DNA of 48,621 bases, taken from assembly GCF_003347665.1 (NCBI RefSeq), contig NZ_QDGA01000036.1:1-48621 (forward strand). The letters are read 5' to 3'. A program made the position numbers and the translations under genes. Every line of letters starts with the position of its first letter. Position 1 is the first letter of the stretch. Positions 25,104 through 34,149 of this stretch are shown piece after piece. Below the pieces are notes generated by a model that saw only the letters and a program-made list of their open reading frames with translations, searched no databases and was not told the origin of the DNA. The DNA is from Microvirga calopogonii. Lineage in GTDB: Bacteria > Pseudomonadota > Alphaproteobacteria > Rhizobiales > Beijerinckiaceae.

Positions 25104-27338
25104 TTGAGGATCATCTTCCGCTTTGGCGGTATCGCAATGCTCGTCGCGGCCATCGTCATCCTGGCCGTGCTGCCCTTTGCTACATCCTTCGTGGAACAAT
25201 GGTCGCGCCGCGACGTCGAGCTGCGATCCCGCCTCGTCTTCAACTCCGTCCGGGACCAGGTCAGCGGCCTCCTGGCCCGCAACGATACCCAGCAGGCCGG
25301 CATCCTGTTCGAGCGGATCGCAACCGACGAGCGGGTTCTCGCCATCGGCTATTGCGACGGGCAGGAGCTGCGCTTCCCCACCAGCAACATGCCTCCGTCC
25401 TTCTCCTGCAGCGAAGCCTCCCGGTCCGATGCGGAAAGCTTTTCCGTCGTCAGGAACCAGGATCACAACATCCTGGTCAGCTCCTTCCCGCTGACCGTCG
25501 GAGGGCGGACCGGGCATCTCGTGGTCCTGCACGACCTGAGCTATGCCGACCGCCGCGGCGGAGAGGCGCGGAATTATCTCTTCCTGGCGCTCGCGGGCGT
25601 CGCCTTCGGGGCCGCGGCCCTGGCGGCCATGATCGCGGCCATCATCATGCGCCGCTGGCTGGCCTCCATCCGGCAGGCCCTCGAGAGCGCCCGCGCGGGC
25701 AACGCGAACCCGCCCACGGAGGAGAACATCATCCCGCTCGGGCAGGAAATCCGCGACGTGCTCCAGGAGCTGGAAGCTTCGCGGCGGACCATCGATGCCG
25801 CACATACCGACTGGAGCCCCGAGACCCTGAGGGCGGCGCTCTCCAATGAGCTGTCGGGGTCGGAAGTCATCGTGGTGTCGAATCGCGAGCCCTACATCCA
25901 CAACCGGACGGAGAGCGGCGAGATCACCCTGCAGATTCCGGCGAGCGGCCTCGTCTCGGCCCTGGAGCCGGTGGTGCGCGCCTGCGGCGGCACCTGGGTC
26001 GCCCATGGCAGCGGCACGGCCGACCGGGAGACGGTCGATGCCAACGACCGAGTGCCCGTGCCCCCGAATCACCCGTCCTACACCCTCCGCCGGGTCTGGC
26101 TCACGGACGAGGAGCAGGACGGGTATTACTACGGCGCGGCGAACGAGGGGCTCTGGCCCCTGTGCCACATCGCCTTCGTGCGGCCGATCTTCCGGGAGCC
26201 GGACTGGCAGTACTACCGGTCCGTCAACGAGAAGTTCGCCGAGGCGATCGTGGCCGAGGCCAAGCGCGAGGACCCGATCATCCTCGTGCAGGATTACCAC
26301 TTCGCCCTGCTGCCGCGCATGATCCGCGACCGGCTGCCCCGGGCCACCATCGTGACCTTCTGGCACATCCCCTGGCCGAATGCGGAGACCTTCGGCATCT
26401 GTCCCTGGCGCGAGGAGATCATCGACGGGCTCCTGGGTTCCTCGATCCTCGGCTTCCACACGCAGGCGCATTGCAACAACTTCATGGACGCGGTCGATTC
26501 CTACGTGGAAAGCCGCATCGACCGGGAGAAGGATTCGGTGATCTTCGGCGGCGAGGAAACCATGATCCGGCCCTATCCGATCTCCATCGAGTGGCCGCCC
26601 ACGGCCATGGAAGGCCAGAAGCCCGTGGAGGAATGCCGCAGGATCGTGCGCGAGCGTCTGGGGTTGCCCTCCGACATGCGCATCGGCGTCGGCATCGAGC
26701 GCTTCGATTACACGAAGGGCATTCTCGATCGCATGCAGGCCATCGATGCCCTGCTGACGGAGCATCCGGAATGGCACGGAAATTTTGCTTTCGTTCAGGT
26801 GGCGGCGCCTACCAGAAGCAAGCTTTCCAATTACCGGCAGCTCCAGGAAGAGGCCGAAGCCTTGGCACGGGACATCAATGAACGACATGGCGGCAATGGT
26901 TACGAGCCCATCAAGCTCCTCATTCGCCATCACGAGCCCGATCAGGTCTTCGAACTCTTCCGCGCGGCGGATCTGTGCATCGTGTCGAGCCTGCACGACG
27001 GCATGAATCTCGTGGCCAAGGAATTCGTGGCTGCGCGGGACGACGAGCAGGGCGTGCTCATCCTGTCGGCCTTTGCCGGCGCATCCCGCGAGCTGTCCGA
27101 AGCGTTGATCGTGAACCCCTATAATGCCCACGCCATGGGCGAGGCCATCAACCGCGCACTCACCATGCCGCAGCCCGAACAGCGCGAGCGGATGCGGTTG
27201 ATGCGCGATCAGGTCAAGGAGAGAAACGTCTATCGCTGGGCGGGCCAGATGCTGCTGGCCGCTTCCCGCCTGCGCAAGCAGCAGCGGATCAGGCGATTGA
27301 TCGCCAGGGGGCGGAAGCTTGCACCGGCCAATGCGTGA
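25104..27338 (+). CDS. otsA: Membrane-anchored trehalose-6-phosphate synthase with a sensor-like N-terminus
   Basis: Transfers glucose from UDP-glucose to glucose-6-phosphate. The GT20 core spans residues about 254-744 with [57 protein letters not shown] and [15 protein letters not shown]. In front are 250 extra residues: a membrane helix (8-28), a roughly 125-residue presumably periplasmic domain with two Cys (YCDGQ, FSCSEA), a second helix (158-182) and a HAMP-like amphipathic stretch (183-232). This is the layout of a two-pass sensor joined to an enzyme instead of a kinase. The start is a TTG, chosen because GAGGAA lies 9 nt before it. It overlaps otsB by 8 nt. Confidence 0.9.
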   Translation: MRIIFRFGGIAMLVAAIVILAVLPFATSFVEQWSRRDVELRSRLVFNSVRDQVSGLLARNDTQQAGILFERIATDERVLAIGYCDGQELRFPTSNMPPSFSCSEASRSDAESFSVVRNQDHNILVSSFPLTVGGRTGHLVVLHDLSYADRRGGEARNYLFLALAGVAFGAAALAAMIAAIIMRRWLASIRQALESARAGNANPPTEENIIPLGQEIRDVLQELEASRRTIDAAHTDWSPETLRAALSNELSGSEVIVVSNREPYIHNRTESGEITLQIPASGLVSALEPVVRACGGTWVAHGSGTADRETVDANDRVPVPPNHPSYTLRRVWLTDEEQDGYYYGAANEGLWPLCHIAFVRPIFREPDWQYYRSVNEKFAEAIVAEAKREDPIILVQDYHFALLPRMIRDRLPRATIVTFWHIPWPNAETFGICPWREEIIDGLLGSSILGFHTQAHCNNFMDAVDSYVESRIDREKDSVIFGGEETMIRPYPISIEWPPTAMEGQKPVEECRRIVRERLGLPSDMRIGVGIERFDYTKGILDRMQAIDALLTEHPEWHGNFAFVQVAAPTRSKLSNYRQLQEEAEALARDINERHGGNGYEPIKLLIRHHEPDQVFELFRAADLCIVSSLHDGMNLVAKEFVAARDDEQGVLILSAFAGASRELSEALIVNPYNAHAMGEAINRALTMPQPEQRERMRLMRDQVKERNVYRWAGQMLLAASRLRKQQRIRRLIARGRKLAPANA

Positions 27339-28113
27339 AACTCCTGCGAGACCCCATTCGATGCATGATGCGAACAACGACTATGCGCTTTTTCTCGATT
27401 TCGATGGAACCCTCGTCGACATCGTCGAACGGCCCGATGCGGTGGCCATAGACCCGGCCTTGCCGGATTTCCTCACCCGGCTGCAGGAAAGGCTCGACGG
27501 CGCGCTCGCGATCATCAGCGGGCGTCCGGTCGAGTTCCTCGATGCGCGCCTCGCGCCTCATGTCTTCGACATGGCCGGACTTCACGGGCTGGAGCACCGC
27601 ATCGCCGGTCGCCTCTCCATGTGCGACCCCGACGAGCATCCCGCCCTGCGCGAGATGGTCGAGCGCCTGTGCAAGATTGTTGCGGACAAGGATGGCGTCC
27701 TGATCGAGGACAAGGGTTGCTCCGTCGCCATTCACTGGCGCCTTGCTCCGCACGAGAAGGATTTCGCGCTCGCTACGGCTCGCGCGGCCGTCGAGGCGCT
27801 GGGCTCGGATTACCGTGTTCAACACGGGAAAGCTGTGGCAGAAATCCTTCCCTCGGCAGCCGGGAAGGGCAAGGTGATCGAGAGATTTCTGCAGGAAGCT
27901 CCCTACAAGGGTCGGCGCCCGATCTTCATCGGCGACGATCTCACCGATGAGCACGGGTTCAAGACCGTCAATGCTCATGACGGAATGTCCGTGCGCATCG
28001 GTGCGGGGGACACCATTGCCAAGGTCCGCCTTGGAACGCCTGCGGATCTGCGACATTGCCTGTCCACGTGGGCTTACGAAGGGACGCTGCCTTTCAAAGG
28101 GGATGAATGCTGA
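27331..28113 (+). CDS. otsB: Trehalose-6-phosphate phosphatase
   Basis: Removes the phosphate from trehalose-6-phosphate to complete trehalose synthesis. HAD fold: motif I FLDFDGTLVD (Asp23 and Asp25 from this start), motif II AIISGRP, motif III lysine in AAGKGK, and motif IV FIGDDLTDEHGF. The ATG at 27331 overlaps the otsA stop (ATGCGTGA), which implies coupling; an ATG at 27361 is a possible shorter start. 260 residues, normal size. Confidence 0.94.
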   Translation: MRETPARPHSMHDANNDYALFLDFDGTLVDIVERPDAVAIDPALPDFLTRLQERLDGALAIISGRPVEFLDARLAPHVFDMAGLHGLEHRIAGRLSMCDPDEHPALREMVERLCKIVADKDGVLIEDKGCSVAIHWRLAPHEKDFALATARAAVEALGSDYRVQHGKAVAEILPSAAGKGKVIERFLQEAPYKGRRPIFIGDDLTDEHGFKTVNAHDGMSVRIGAGDTIAKVRLGTPADLRHCLSTWAYEGTLPFKGDEC

Positions 28114-28114
28114 T

Positions 28115-29923
28115 ATGAGTTCGCTAGATCTTGCCGTCATCGGCAACTGCACGATCTCGGCCCTTGTGGATCGCCGGGCGCAGATCGTCTGGAGCTGCTT
28201 TCCCCGCTTCGACGGCGACCCGGTTTTTTCCGCCCTGCTCGACAGCCCCGAGGACCGGACCGACGCGGAGCAGAAGGGAATCTTCGCCATCGACATGGTC
28301 GGCATGGTCTCTTGCGAGCAGACCTATCTCGAGAACACGGCCGTTCTCGTGTCGCGCATGACGGATTCTTTCGGCAACATTCTCGAGGTCACGGACTTCG
28401 CCCCGCGCTTCAAGCATTACGACCGCACCTTCCGCCCGCCGATGCTGATCCGCCGGGTCTATCCGGTGAAGGGCCGTCCGCGCATCCGCGTGCGCCTGAG
28501 GCCCCATTACGACTGGGGCGGCTGCCCGCCCAGCCTGACCCGCGGCAGCAATCACCTGCGTTTCGTCGGGCCGGCCTATTCGCTGCGTCTCACCACGGAC
28601 GCCTCCGTGTCCTATGTGCAGGACGAGCGGCCCTTCGTGGTGGACCGGCCCCTGTCGTTCTTCTTCGGCGAGGACGAGCCGCTCCGGTCCGAGACGGATT
28701 CCACGGCCCGGGCCTTCCTCGACAGCACGGTCGATTTCTGGCGCGACTGGGTCCGCTCGCTCTCCATCCCGTTCGACTGGCAGGAGGCGGTGATCCGCGC
28801 GGCCATCACGCTCAAGCTCTGCAATTACGAGGAGACGGGCGCCATCGTGGCGGCGCTCACCACCTCGGTGCCGGAAGCGCCGCATACGAAGCGCAATTGG
28901 GACTACCGCTATTGCTGGCTGCGCGACGCCTATTTCGTCATCCAGGCGCTGAACAGGCTCGGCACCACCAAGACGATGGAGGAATACCTCACCTACATCA
29001 CCAACATCGTCGACGACATGGAGGCGATTCCCGATCAGAAGGACATGCCGCCGCTCTTCAGCATCACGCGCTCGCCGGATCTGGAGGAGCGGGAAGCGAC
29101 GGCGCTCGCGGGCTATCGCGGCATGGGTCCCGTGCGCGTGGGCAACGCGGCCTATACGCAAATCCAGAACGATGCCTATGGCAGCATCGTCCTGGCATCC
29201 GTTCACGCCTTCCTCGACAAGCGCCTGATCCGCACCGGAAACAGGGCCCTGTTCTCCCATCTGGAGAAGCTGGGGCAGCGCGCCATCGAGGTGTTCGACC
29301 AGCCTGACGCCGGTCCCTGGGAGCTTCGCACCAAGGCGGCCGTGCACACCTTTCCGAGCGTGATGTGCTGGGCGGCCTGCGACCGACTGATCAAGATCGC
29401 CGAGGCCATGGGCCGTGAGGATCGGGCCGCGTTCTGGCGCGAGAACGCCGAGCACATGCACAGGGTCATCAACGAGCGCGCCTACAATCCCGAGAAGGGG
29501 ACCTTCGTTTCGTCGTTCGGCGGCGAGGATCTCGACGCGACGCTTCTCCTTCTGGCCGAGCTCGATTTCGTGAAGGCCGACGATCCGCGCTTCATCGCGA
29601 CCGTGGAGGCCGTCGGCGCGAAGCTGCGGCGCGGCGACCTTCTCCTGCGTTATGATGTGGAAGACGATTTCGGCCTCATGCATACGGCTTTCATGATCTG
29701 CGGCTTCTGGTACGTGGATGCGCTGAGCGCCATCGGGCGCAAGGACGAGGCGAAGGAATTGTTCGAGCACATCCTGAGCTTGCGCAATTCCTTCGGGCTC
29801 TTCTCGGAGGATGCGGATTTCACGACCGGGGAATTGTGGGGGAATTTCCCGCAGACCTATTCCATGGTCGGCCTCGTCAACTCCGCCGTGCGCCTGAGCC
29901 GGAGTTGGGAGGAGGCGTTCTGA
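28115..29923 (+). CDS. Glycoside hydrolase family 15 protein (trehalase/glucoamylase-like)
   Basis: 602 residues. The N-terminal beta domain starts LAVIGNCTISALVDRRAQIVW and CFPRFDGDPVF. The (alpha/alpha)6 barrel follows, with NWDYRYCWLRDAYFVIQAL (substrate subsite and general acid region) and FSEDADFTTGELWGNFPQTYSM carrying the second catalytic Glu (GELWGNFPQT). Starting 2 nt after the otsB stop, it belongs to the otsA-otsB operon, so trehalose or an alpha-glucan is the likely substrate. Actinobacterial GH15 proteins of this type act as trehalases, but this assignment is inferred. A start 12 nt earlier (ATG at 28103) is also possible. Confidence 0.88.
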   Translation: MSSLDLAVIGNCTISALVDRRAQIVWSCFPRFDGDPVFSALLDSPEDRTDAEQKGIFAIDMVGMVSCEQTYLENTAVLVSRMTDSFGNILEVTDFAPRFKHYDRTFRPPMLIRRVYPVKGRPRIRVRLRPHYDWGGCPPSLTRGSNHLRFVGPAYSLRLTTDASVSYVQDERPFVVDRPLSFFFGEDEPLRSETDSTARAFLDSTVDFWRDWVRSLSIPFDWQEAVIRAAITLKLCNYEETGAIVAALTTSVPEAPHTKRNWDYRYCWLRDAYFVIQALNRLGTTKTMEEYLTYITNIVDDMEAIPDQKDMPPLFSITRSPDLEEREATALAGYRGMGPVRVGNAAYTQIQNDAYGSIVLASVHAFLDKRLIRTGNRALFSHLEKLGQRAIEVFDQPDAGPWELRTKAAVHTFPSVMCWAACDRLIKIAEAMGREDRAAFWRENAEHMHRVINERAYNPEKGTFVSSFGGEDLDATLLLLAELDFVKADDPRFIATVEAVGAKLRRGDLLLRYDVEDDFGLMHTAFMICGFWYVDALSAIGRKDEAKELFEHILSLRNSFGLFSEDADFTTGELWGNFPQTYSMVGLVNSAVRLSRSWEEAF

Positions 29924-29945
29924 TCGCAGTCGCGGGGCGTATCGT

Positions 29946-30041
29946 GCGAAAAAGTGGATCCTTTTTTCGCGTCGAACGATATGCCAATCGGGAACTGAGC
30001 ACCGGATCGATCCCGAAAGTGCAAATCGCCTTTCGGGATCG
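29946..30041. repeat. Two strong hairpins between GH15 and glucokinase genes
   Basis: Hairpin A: GCGAAAAA at 29946-29953 pairs with TTTTTCGC at 29963-29970, a possible terminator. Hairpin B: a perfect 12-bp stem CGATCCCGAAAG (30008-30019) with CTTTCGGGATCG (30030-30041) and a 10-nt loop. The wording of A (GCGAAAAAGTGGATCC) resembles dispersed intergenic sequences of Rhizobiales. Confidence 0.7.
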
Positions 30042-30082
30042 ACGCTCAAGCGCGTAAGAGGCAGAAAGGACGATAGGCTTCG

Positions 30083-31081
30083 ATGTTTGCATTTCCTGTT
30101 CTGCTCGGGGACATCGGCGGGACCAATGCCCGCTTCGCCGTGCTGCCCGCGCCTGGTGCGGCTGTTCAGCTTCTGCCGCGCACGCTGACGGCGCAGACGC
30201 CCGACCCGGTCGGAGCGATCAGGACCGCCCTCGAAGCCTATGAGGGACCAGCGCCGCGCTCGGCCATCATCGCGGTGGCGACCCGCGTGGATGCGCCCGC
30301 GATCCGCCTCACCAATGCCCATTGGGTGATCGACGCGGAAGCCATCGGCAAGGCACTGAACCTGGGGCGCGTCACCCTCGTCAACGATTACACGCCGGTC
30401 GCCGCTTCGGTGACGGTGCTCGACGAGGCCAAGGGCGATCTTGCCCCCATCGGCAGCGGGCGCCCGGAATCGGGCGCTCCTCTCGTGGTCCTTGGACCGG
30501 GCACCGGCCTCGGCGTGGGTGCCCTCGTTCCGGTGGAGGATCGCTGGGCGATCGTGGCGACCGAGGCGGGGCATATCGCTTTCGGTCCTGCGACGGAGGC
30601 GGAAGCAGATCTTTGGCCGCATCTGGAAAGGGTCGGCGGACGTGTTTCCGCCGAAGTCGTTCTCTCCGGTCCCGGCCTGTTCCGCATCGCAAGAGCGATT
30701 GCCGCCCATCGTTGCGTGAGCTGCCCCTATACCAAGCCGAACGATGTTCTCGCCTCGGCCCGTGAGGGGGACGAACTGGCCCAGGCCGCCCTTGATCTCT
30801 TTGCCCGGTGGCTGGGACGCTACGCGGGCGACATGGCGCTGACCTTCGAATCCTCCGGCGGCGTGTTCATCGCTGGCGGCATCGCGCCGCGCATGGTGGA
30901 TATCCTTCAGAACGGCGGCTTCCGGGAGGCCTTCGACGAGAAAGCACCACATGACGCCTGGGCCCGGAAGGTGCCGGTCTACGCCATCGTCAATCCGGAG
31001 CCGGCCCTGCAGGGACTGGCCGCGATCGTGTCGAATCCGCAGCGTTTCATCTTCCAATCGCAAGGGTGGCAGGCTACCTGA
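30083..31081 (+). CDS. glk: Glucokinase (ROK-independent Glk family)
   Basis: 332 residues. It phosphorylates glucose to glucose-6-phosphate with ATP. The phosphate loop GDIGGTNARF is at residues 9-18. LVNDYTPVA contains the catalytic Asp, and VLGPGTGLGVGALVP and ATEAGHIAFGP are Glk-family signatures. GGVFIAGGIAPRM binds adenosine. It lies downstream of the trehalose genes, and glucose released by GH15 would be its substrate and glucose-6-phosphate the OtsA acceptor. The 160-bp gap with hairpins suggests separate transcription. Confidence 0.95.
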   Translation: MFAFPVLLGDIGGTNARFAVLPAPGAAVQLLPRTLTAQTPDPVGAIRTALEAYEGPAPRSAIIAVATRVDAPAIRLTNAHWVIDAEAIGKALNLGRVTLVNDYTPVAASVTVLDEAKGDLAPIGSGRPESGAPLVVLGPGTGLGVGALVPVEDRWAIVATEAGHIAFGPATEAEADLWPHLERVGGRVSAEVVLSGPGLFRIARAIAAHRCVSCPYTKPNDVLASAREGDELAQAALDLFARWLGRYAGDMALTFESSGGVFIAGGIAPRMVDILQNGGFREAFDEKAPHDAWARKVPVYAIVNPEPALQGLAAIVSNPQRFIFQSQGWQAT

Positions 31082-31145
31082 GGGACCTATCGAAGACGCA
31101 ACGGAACGCCTGAGTGTCTCCTGCGTCGGAACCTCTTGGTTGCAA

Positions 31146-32261
31146 ATGAAAACAGAACAGATTGCTCTTTCGCCCCTCGCGCCCGGTGTCGACCTTTCCC
31201 TGACGGTTCAGCGCTTCGGACAGGAGGGGGCACGTCCCCGCATCTACATCCAGGCTTCGCTCCATGCCGACGAGATCCCCGGCATGATCGCGGCCCACCA
31301 TCTGCGCGAGCGCCTGGGGGCTCTCGAGGCCGAGGGGAGGATCAAGGGCGAGATCATCCTCGTGCCGGCCGCCAATCCCATCGGCCTCGCCCAGCGGGTC
31401 ATGGGCGACCATATCGGCCGCTTCCACCTCGCCGACGGCATCAACTTCAACCGCGGCTATCCGCACCTGGTCCCGAAGGTGGCCGAGCGGATCGAGGGCA
31501 AGCTCACCCAGGACGGGGACGAGAATGTCCGCCTGATCCGGGAGGCCCTGCGGGCCGAGCTGGAGGCCTGGCAGCCGTCCAATGCCGCCGAGGTCATGAA
31601 GAAGGCCCTGCTGGGCCTCGCCCAGGAGGCGGACATCGTCCTCGACCTGCACTGCGACTCGGAAGCCGTGGTGCATCTCTACACCCATACCCGCTCGGCG
31701 GAGGAATTCGCCCCGCTCTCGGCGCTCCTCGGCTCCCATGCCTATCTCATCGCCGATGTCTCCGGCGACGAGCCCTTCGATGAGGCCTGCAGCCGCCCCT
31801 GGGCGGAGCTGGCGGAGCGGTTTCCCGATCACCCGATTCCGTTCGCGTGTCACTCCACCACGCTGGAGTTCCGGGGCGAGCGTGACGTGACTCATGAGAC
31901 GGGCCGGGCCGACGCGGCCGCCATGGTCGATTACCTGGTCCTGCGCGGCGCCATCGCTGGCGATGCGCCGCAGGTGCCCGAGGCTCTCTGCCAGGCCACC
32001 CCTCTGGCGGCCTCCGAGCCGGTCCAGGCTCCGGAGAACGGCATCCTGGTGTTCAGGGCCGAGATCGGCACGAAGGTGAAGGAGGGTGACGTCCTGGCGG
32101 AGGTGATCGATCCGCTGACCGGCGCCGTGACCCCAGCCAAGGCGCCCACCGACGGCGTGATGTTCGCCCGGGTCGCCGTGCGCTTCGTCACGAAAGGTAT
32201 GCGCATCGCCAAGGTGGCCGGAACCACGGCCAAGCGGACGGGCAAACTGCTCGGGGCGTAA
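31146..32261 (+). CDS. Succinylglutamate desuccinylase/aspartoacylase family deacylase
   Basis: 371 residues of the AstE/AspA branch of zinc carboxypeptidases (M14 fold). The metal ligands are His40 and Glu43 (ASLHADEIPG) and His169 (LDLHCDSE). NFNRGYPH and the Glu in TTLEFRGERD fit the substrate pocket. A C-terminal lipoyl-like beta domain (about 285-371: APENGILVFRAEIGTKVKEGDVLAEV) is usual for this subgroup. The substrate is an N-acyl amino acid or similar, not determinable here. The ribosome site is weak. A terminator shared with the convergent small gene follows. Confidence 0.86.
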   Translation: MKTEQIALSPLAPGVDLSLTVQRFGQEGARPRIYIQASLHADEIPGMIAAHHLRERLGALEAEGRIKGEIILVPAANPIGLAQRVMGDHIGRFHLADGINFNRGYPHLVPKVAERIEGKLTQDGDENVRLIREALRAELEAWQPSNAAEVMKKALLGLAQEADIVLDLHCDSEAVVHLYTHTRSAEEFAPLSALLGSHAYLIADVSGDEPFDEACSRPWAELAERFPDHPIPFACHSTTLEFRGERDVTHETGRADAAAMVDYLVLRGAIAGDAPQVPEALCQATPLAASEPVQAPENGILVFRAEIGTKVKEGDVLAEVIDPLTGAVTPAKAPTDGVMFARVAVRFVTKGMRIAKVAGTTAKRTGKLLGA

Positions 32262-32272
32262 AGTTCGTCGAA

Positions 32273-32309
32273 TCAAAAAGAAAGGCCGCCCCTCGGGGCG
32301 GCCTTTCCA
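32273..32309 (-). terminator. Bidirectional intrinsic terminator, strongest on the minus strand
   Basis: AAAGGCCGCCC and GGGCGGCCTTT form an 11-bp stem with a 4-nt loop at 32281-32306. On the minus strand it is followed by TTTCTTTTTGATT, a strong U-tract. On the plus strand only TTTCC follows. So it mainly ends the small minus-strand transcript and also serves the deacylase gene. Confidence 0.88.
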
Positions 32310-32352
32310 TTGTCGGTTCCACGGCCCATAAGGAGCCGCTCCTTGACGTGCG

Positions 32353-32427
32353 TTACGCACCGATCTCGGCAGAGGCCAAGATCCAGGTCACGGCAACCGG
32401 GGACCGTAGGGTATGACAATGAGACAC
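32353..32427 (-). CDS. 24-residue small protein with extended Shine-Dalgarno (rreB-like)
   Basis: A GTG-start ORF of 24 codons and a TAA: it begins MSHCHTLRSPVAVTW and ends ASAEIGA. The start is fixed by a ribosome site complementary to 17 nt of the 16S rRNA 3' end (CTGGATCACCTCCTTTC on the plus strand, 32427-32443), which even covers the first base of GTG. Downstream a small hairpin (AAGGAG-CGG-CTCCTT, 32330-32344) and a strong terminator close a transcript of roughly 180-190 nt. The combination of 17-nt ribosome site, GTG start, tiny ORF and short mRNA is that described for rreB in Bradyrhizobium (ribosome-regulated expression). The peptide itself is not one I recognise. It is divergent from prfC, with 121 bp between the two start codons. 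Confidence 0.78.
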   Translation of the reverse strand: MSHCHTLRSPVAVTWILASAEIGA

Positions 32428-32443
32428 TGGATCACCTCCTTTC
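32428..32443 (-). promoter_or_regulatory. Extended Shine-Dalgarno sequence of the small gene
   Basis: On the minus strand GAAAGGAGGTGATCCA lies directly before the GTG. The AGGAGG core is 7 nt from the start, the normal spacing, but pairing with the anti-SD region extends to both sides. Further upstream a 12-bp palindrome CCCCATATGGGG (32460-32471) covers a possible -10 (CATATG) with CTTTTG 17 bp before it. Confidence 0.85.
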
Positions 32444-32548
32444 GCTGTTGACGGGAAACCCCCATATGGGGTGAGAAGAGGCCAGCAAAAGGGCGGGGCG
32501 CTGCGGCGTTCTGTCCCCACCGTCGTTCCCAGAGAATTTTTGACCGCC

Positions 32549-34132
32549 ATGACCGATCTCCCGGCCCCCGTGGGCCGCCGCCGCACCTTTGCGATCATCT
32601 CCCACCCCGACGCGGGTAAGACCACGCTGACCGAAAAGCTCCTGCTGTTCGGCGGCGCGATCCAGCTCGCCGGCGAGGTGAAGGCCAAGAAGAACCGCGT
32701 TTCCACCCGGTCCGACTGGATGGGCATCGAGAAGGAGCGCGGCATCTCGGTCGTGACCTCGGTGATGACCTTCGAGTACGGCGGCTGCGTCTTCAACCTG
32801 CTCGACACGCCGGGCCACGAAGACTTCTCCGAGGATACCTACCGGACGCTGACGGCGGTGGATTCCGCCATCATGGTGATCGACGCCGCGAAGGGCATCG
32901 AGGCGCGCACGCGCAAGCTCTTCGAGGTGTGCCGCATGCGCGATATCCCCATCGTGACCTTCATCAACAAGATGGACCGCGAGGCGCGCAGCCCCTTCGA
33001 CCTCCTCGACGAGATCGAGAAGACGCTGGCGCTGGACACCGCACCCGTCACCTGGCCGATCAGCCAGGGCAAGAGCTTCGCCGGCACCTTCGACCTGCGT
33101 CGCAATATGGTCCGGCGCATCGATACGGACGAGGAGCCGACGGAGGTGTCGGGTCCGGAGGATCCGAGGCTGATGAGCCTGCTGCCACTGGGCGAGGCGG
33201 ATGCGTGGCAGGAGGAGGTCATGCTGGCGCAGGAAGCCTGCAAGCCTTTCGACCTGCAGGCCTTCCGCGAAGGCCATCTCACGCCCGTGTTCTTCGGCAG
33301 CGCCCTGCGCAATTTCGGCGTGCGCGATCTCATCGACGCGCTGGCCTCCTATGCGCCGCCGCCGCGCGGCCAGGAGGCGGACAAGCGCCTCGTCGAAGCG
33401 GGCGAGCCCAAGATGTCGGGCTTCGTGTTCAAGATCCAGGCCAACATGGATCCGAACCACCGTGACCGCATCGCCTTCATGCGCATCTGCTCGGGAAAAC
33501 TTCAGCGCGGCATGAAGGTGAAGCTGGTGCGCACGGGCAAGCCCATGAGCCTGAACTCGCCGCAATTCTTCTTCGCCCAGGACCGCGCCATCGCGGACGA
33601 AGCCTGGGCCGGCGACGTGGTCGGCATCCCGAACCACGGGACGCTGCGCATCGGCGATACGCTGACCGAAGGCGAGGACATCGTGTTCCGCGGCGTGCCG
33701 AGCTTCGCGCCGGAAATCCTGCGCCGCATCAAGCTGCAGGACGCCATGAAGGCGAAGAAGCTGCGCGAAGCGCTGCAGCAGATGGCGGAAGAGGGCGTCG
33801 TGCAGCTCTTCGTGCCGCAGGACGGCTCCGGCGCCATCGTCGGCGTCGTCGGCGCGCTGCAGCTAGATGTGCTGAAAGAACGGCTCGCAGCCGAGTACGG
33901 CCTGCCCATCGATTACGAGCCGACCCGCTTCTCCATCTGCCGCTGGATCACGGCGGACGATCCGCGCGAGCTCGACAAGTTCATCGAGAGCCACCTGTCG
34001 TCCATGGCGCGGGATCTCGACGAGGCGCCGGTCTTCATGGCGCCGAACATGTTCAATCTTCAATACGAGGTCGACCGCTACAAAGCGATCCAGTTCTCGG
34101 ACGTGAAGGATTATCAGAAGAAGGCGGCCTGA
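32549..34132 (+). CDS. prfC: Peptide chain release factor 3
   Basis: A 527-residue translational GTPase that recycles RF1/RF2 from the ribosome after termination. G1 is SHPDAGKTT (18-26), G2 lies around ERGISVVTSV, G3 is DTPGHEDFS (86-94) and G4 is NKMDRE. The later half has the RF3 sequences NMDPNHRDRIAFMRICSGKL and APNMFNLQYEVDRYKAIQFSDVKDYQKK. The ATG at 32549 is chosen because the conserved sequence begins there; open frame upstream to 32471 carries no conserved residues. The ribosome site is weak (AGAGAA). A terminator follows at 34150-34191. Confidence 0.96.
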   Translation: MTDLPAPVGRRRTFAIISHPDAGKTTLTEKLLLFGGAIQLAGEVKAKKNRVSTRSDWMGIEKERGISVVTSVMTFEYGGCVFNLLDTPGHEDFSEDTYRTLTAVDSAIMVIDAAKGIEARTRKLFEVCRMRDIPIVTFINKMDREARSPFDLLDEIEKTLALDTAPVTWPISQGKSFAGTFDLRRNMVRRIDTDEEPTEVSGPEDPRLMSLLPLGEADAWQEEVMLAQEACKPFDLQAFREGHLTPVFFGSALRNFGVRDLIDALASYAPPPRGQEADKRLVEAGEPKMSGFVFKIQANMDPNHRDRIAFMRICSGKLQRGMKVKLVRTGKPMSLNSPQFFFAQDRAIADEAWAGDVVGIPNHGTLRIGDTLTEGEDIVFRGVPSFAPEILRRIKLQDAMKAKKLREALQQMAEEGVVQLFVPQDGSGAIVGVVGALQLDVLKERLAAEYGLPIDYEPTRFSICRWITADDPRELDKFIESHLSSMARDLDEAPVFMAPNMFNLQYEVDRYKAIQFSDVKDYQKKAA

Positions 34133-34149
34133 CGGCCGCCAGCAACAAG

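Noticed and set aside
25050..27377. A 775-codon minus-strand frame opposite otsA
   Set aside because: Antisense of the GT20 gene; composition and lack of motifs mark it as spurious.
28124..31063. A 979-codon open frame on the minus strand opposite GH15 and glk
   Set aside because: Antisense shadow of two well-supported enzymes; no domain signature or ribosome site.
32427..32443. Possible remnant of a 16S rRNA gene 3' end on the plus strand
   Set aside because: The match stops at 17 nt with no further rRNA upstream, and on the other strand it is perfectly placed as a ribosome site before a GTG ORF with terminator.
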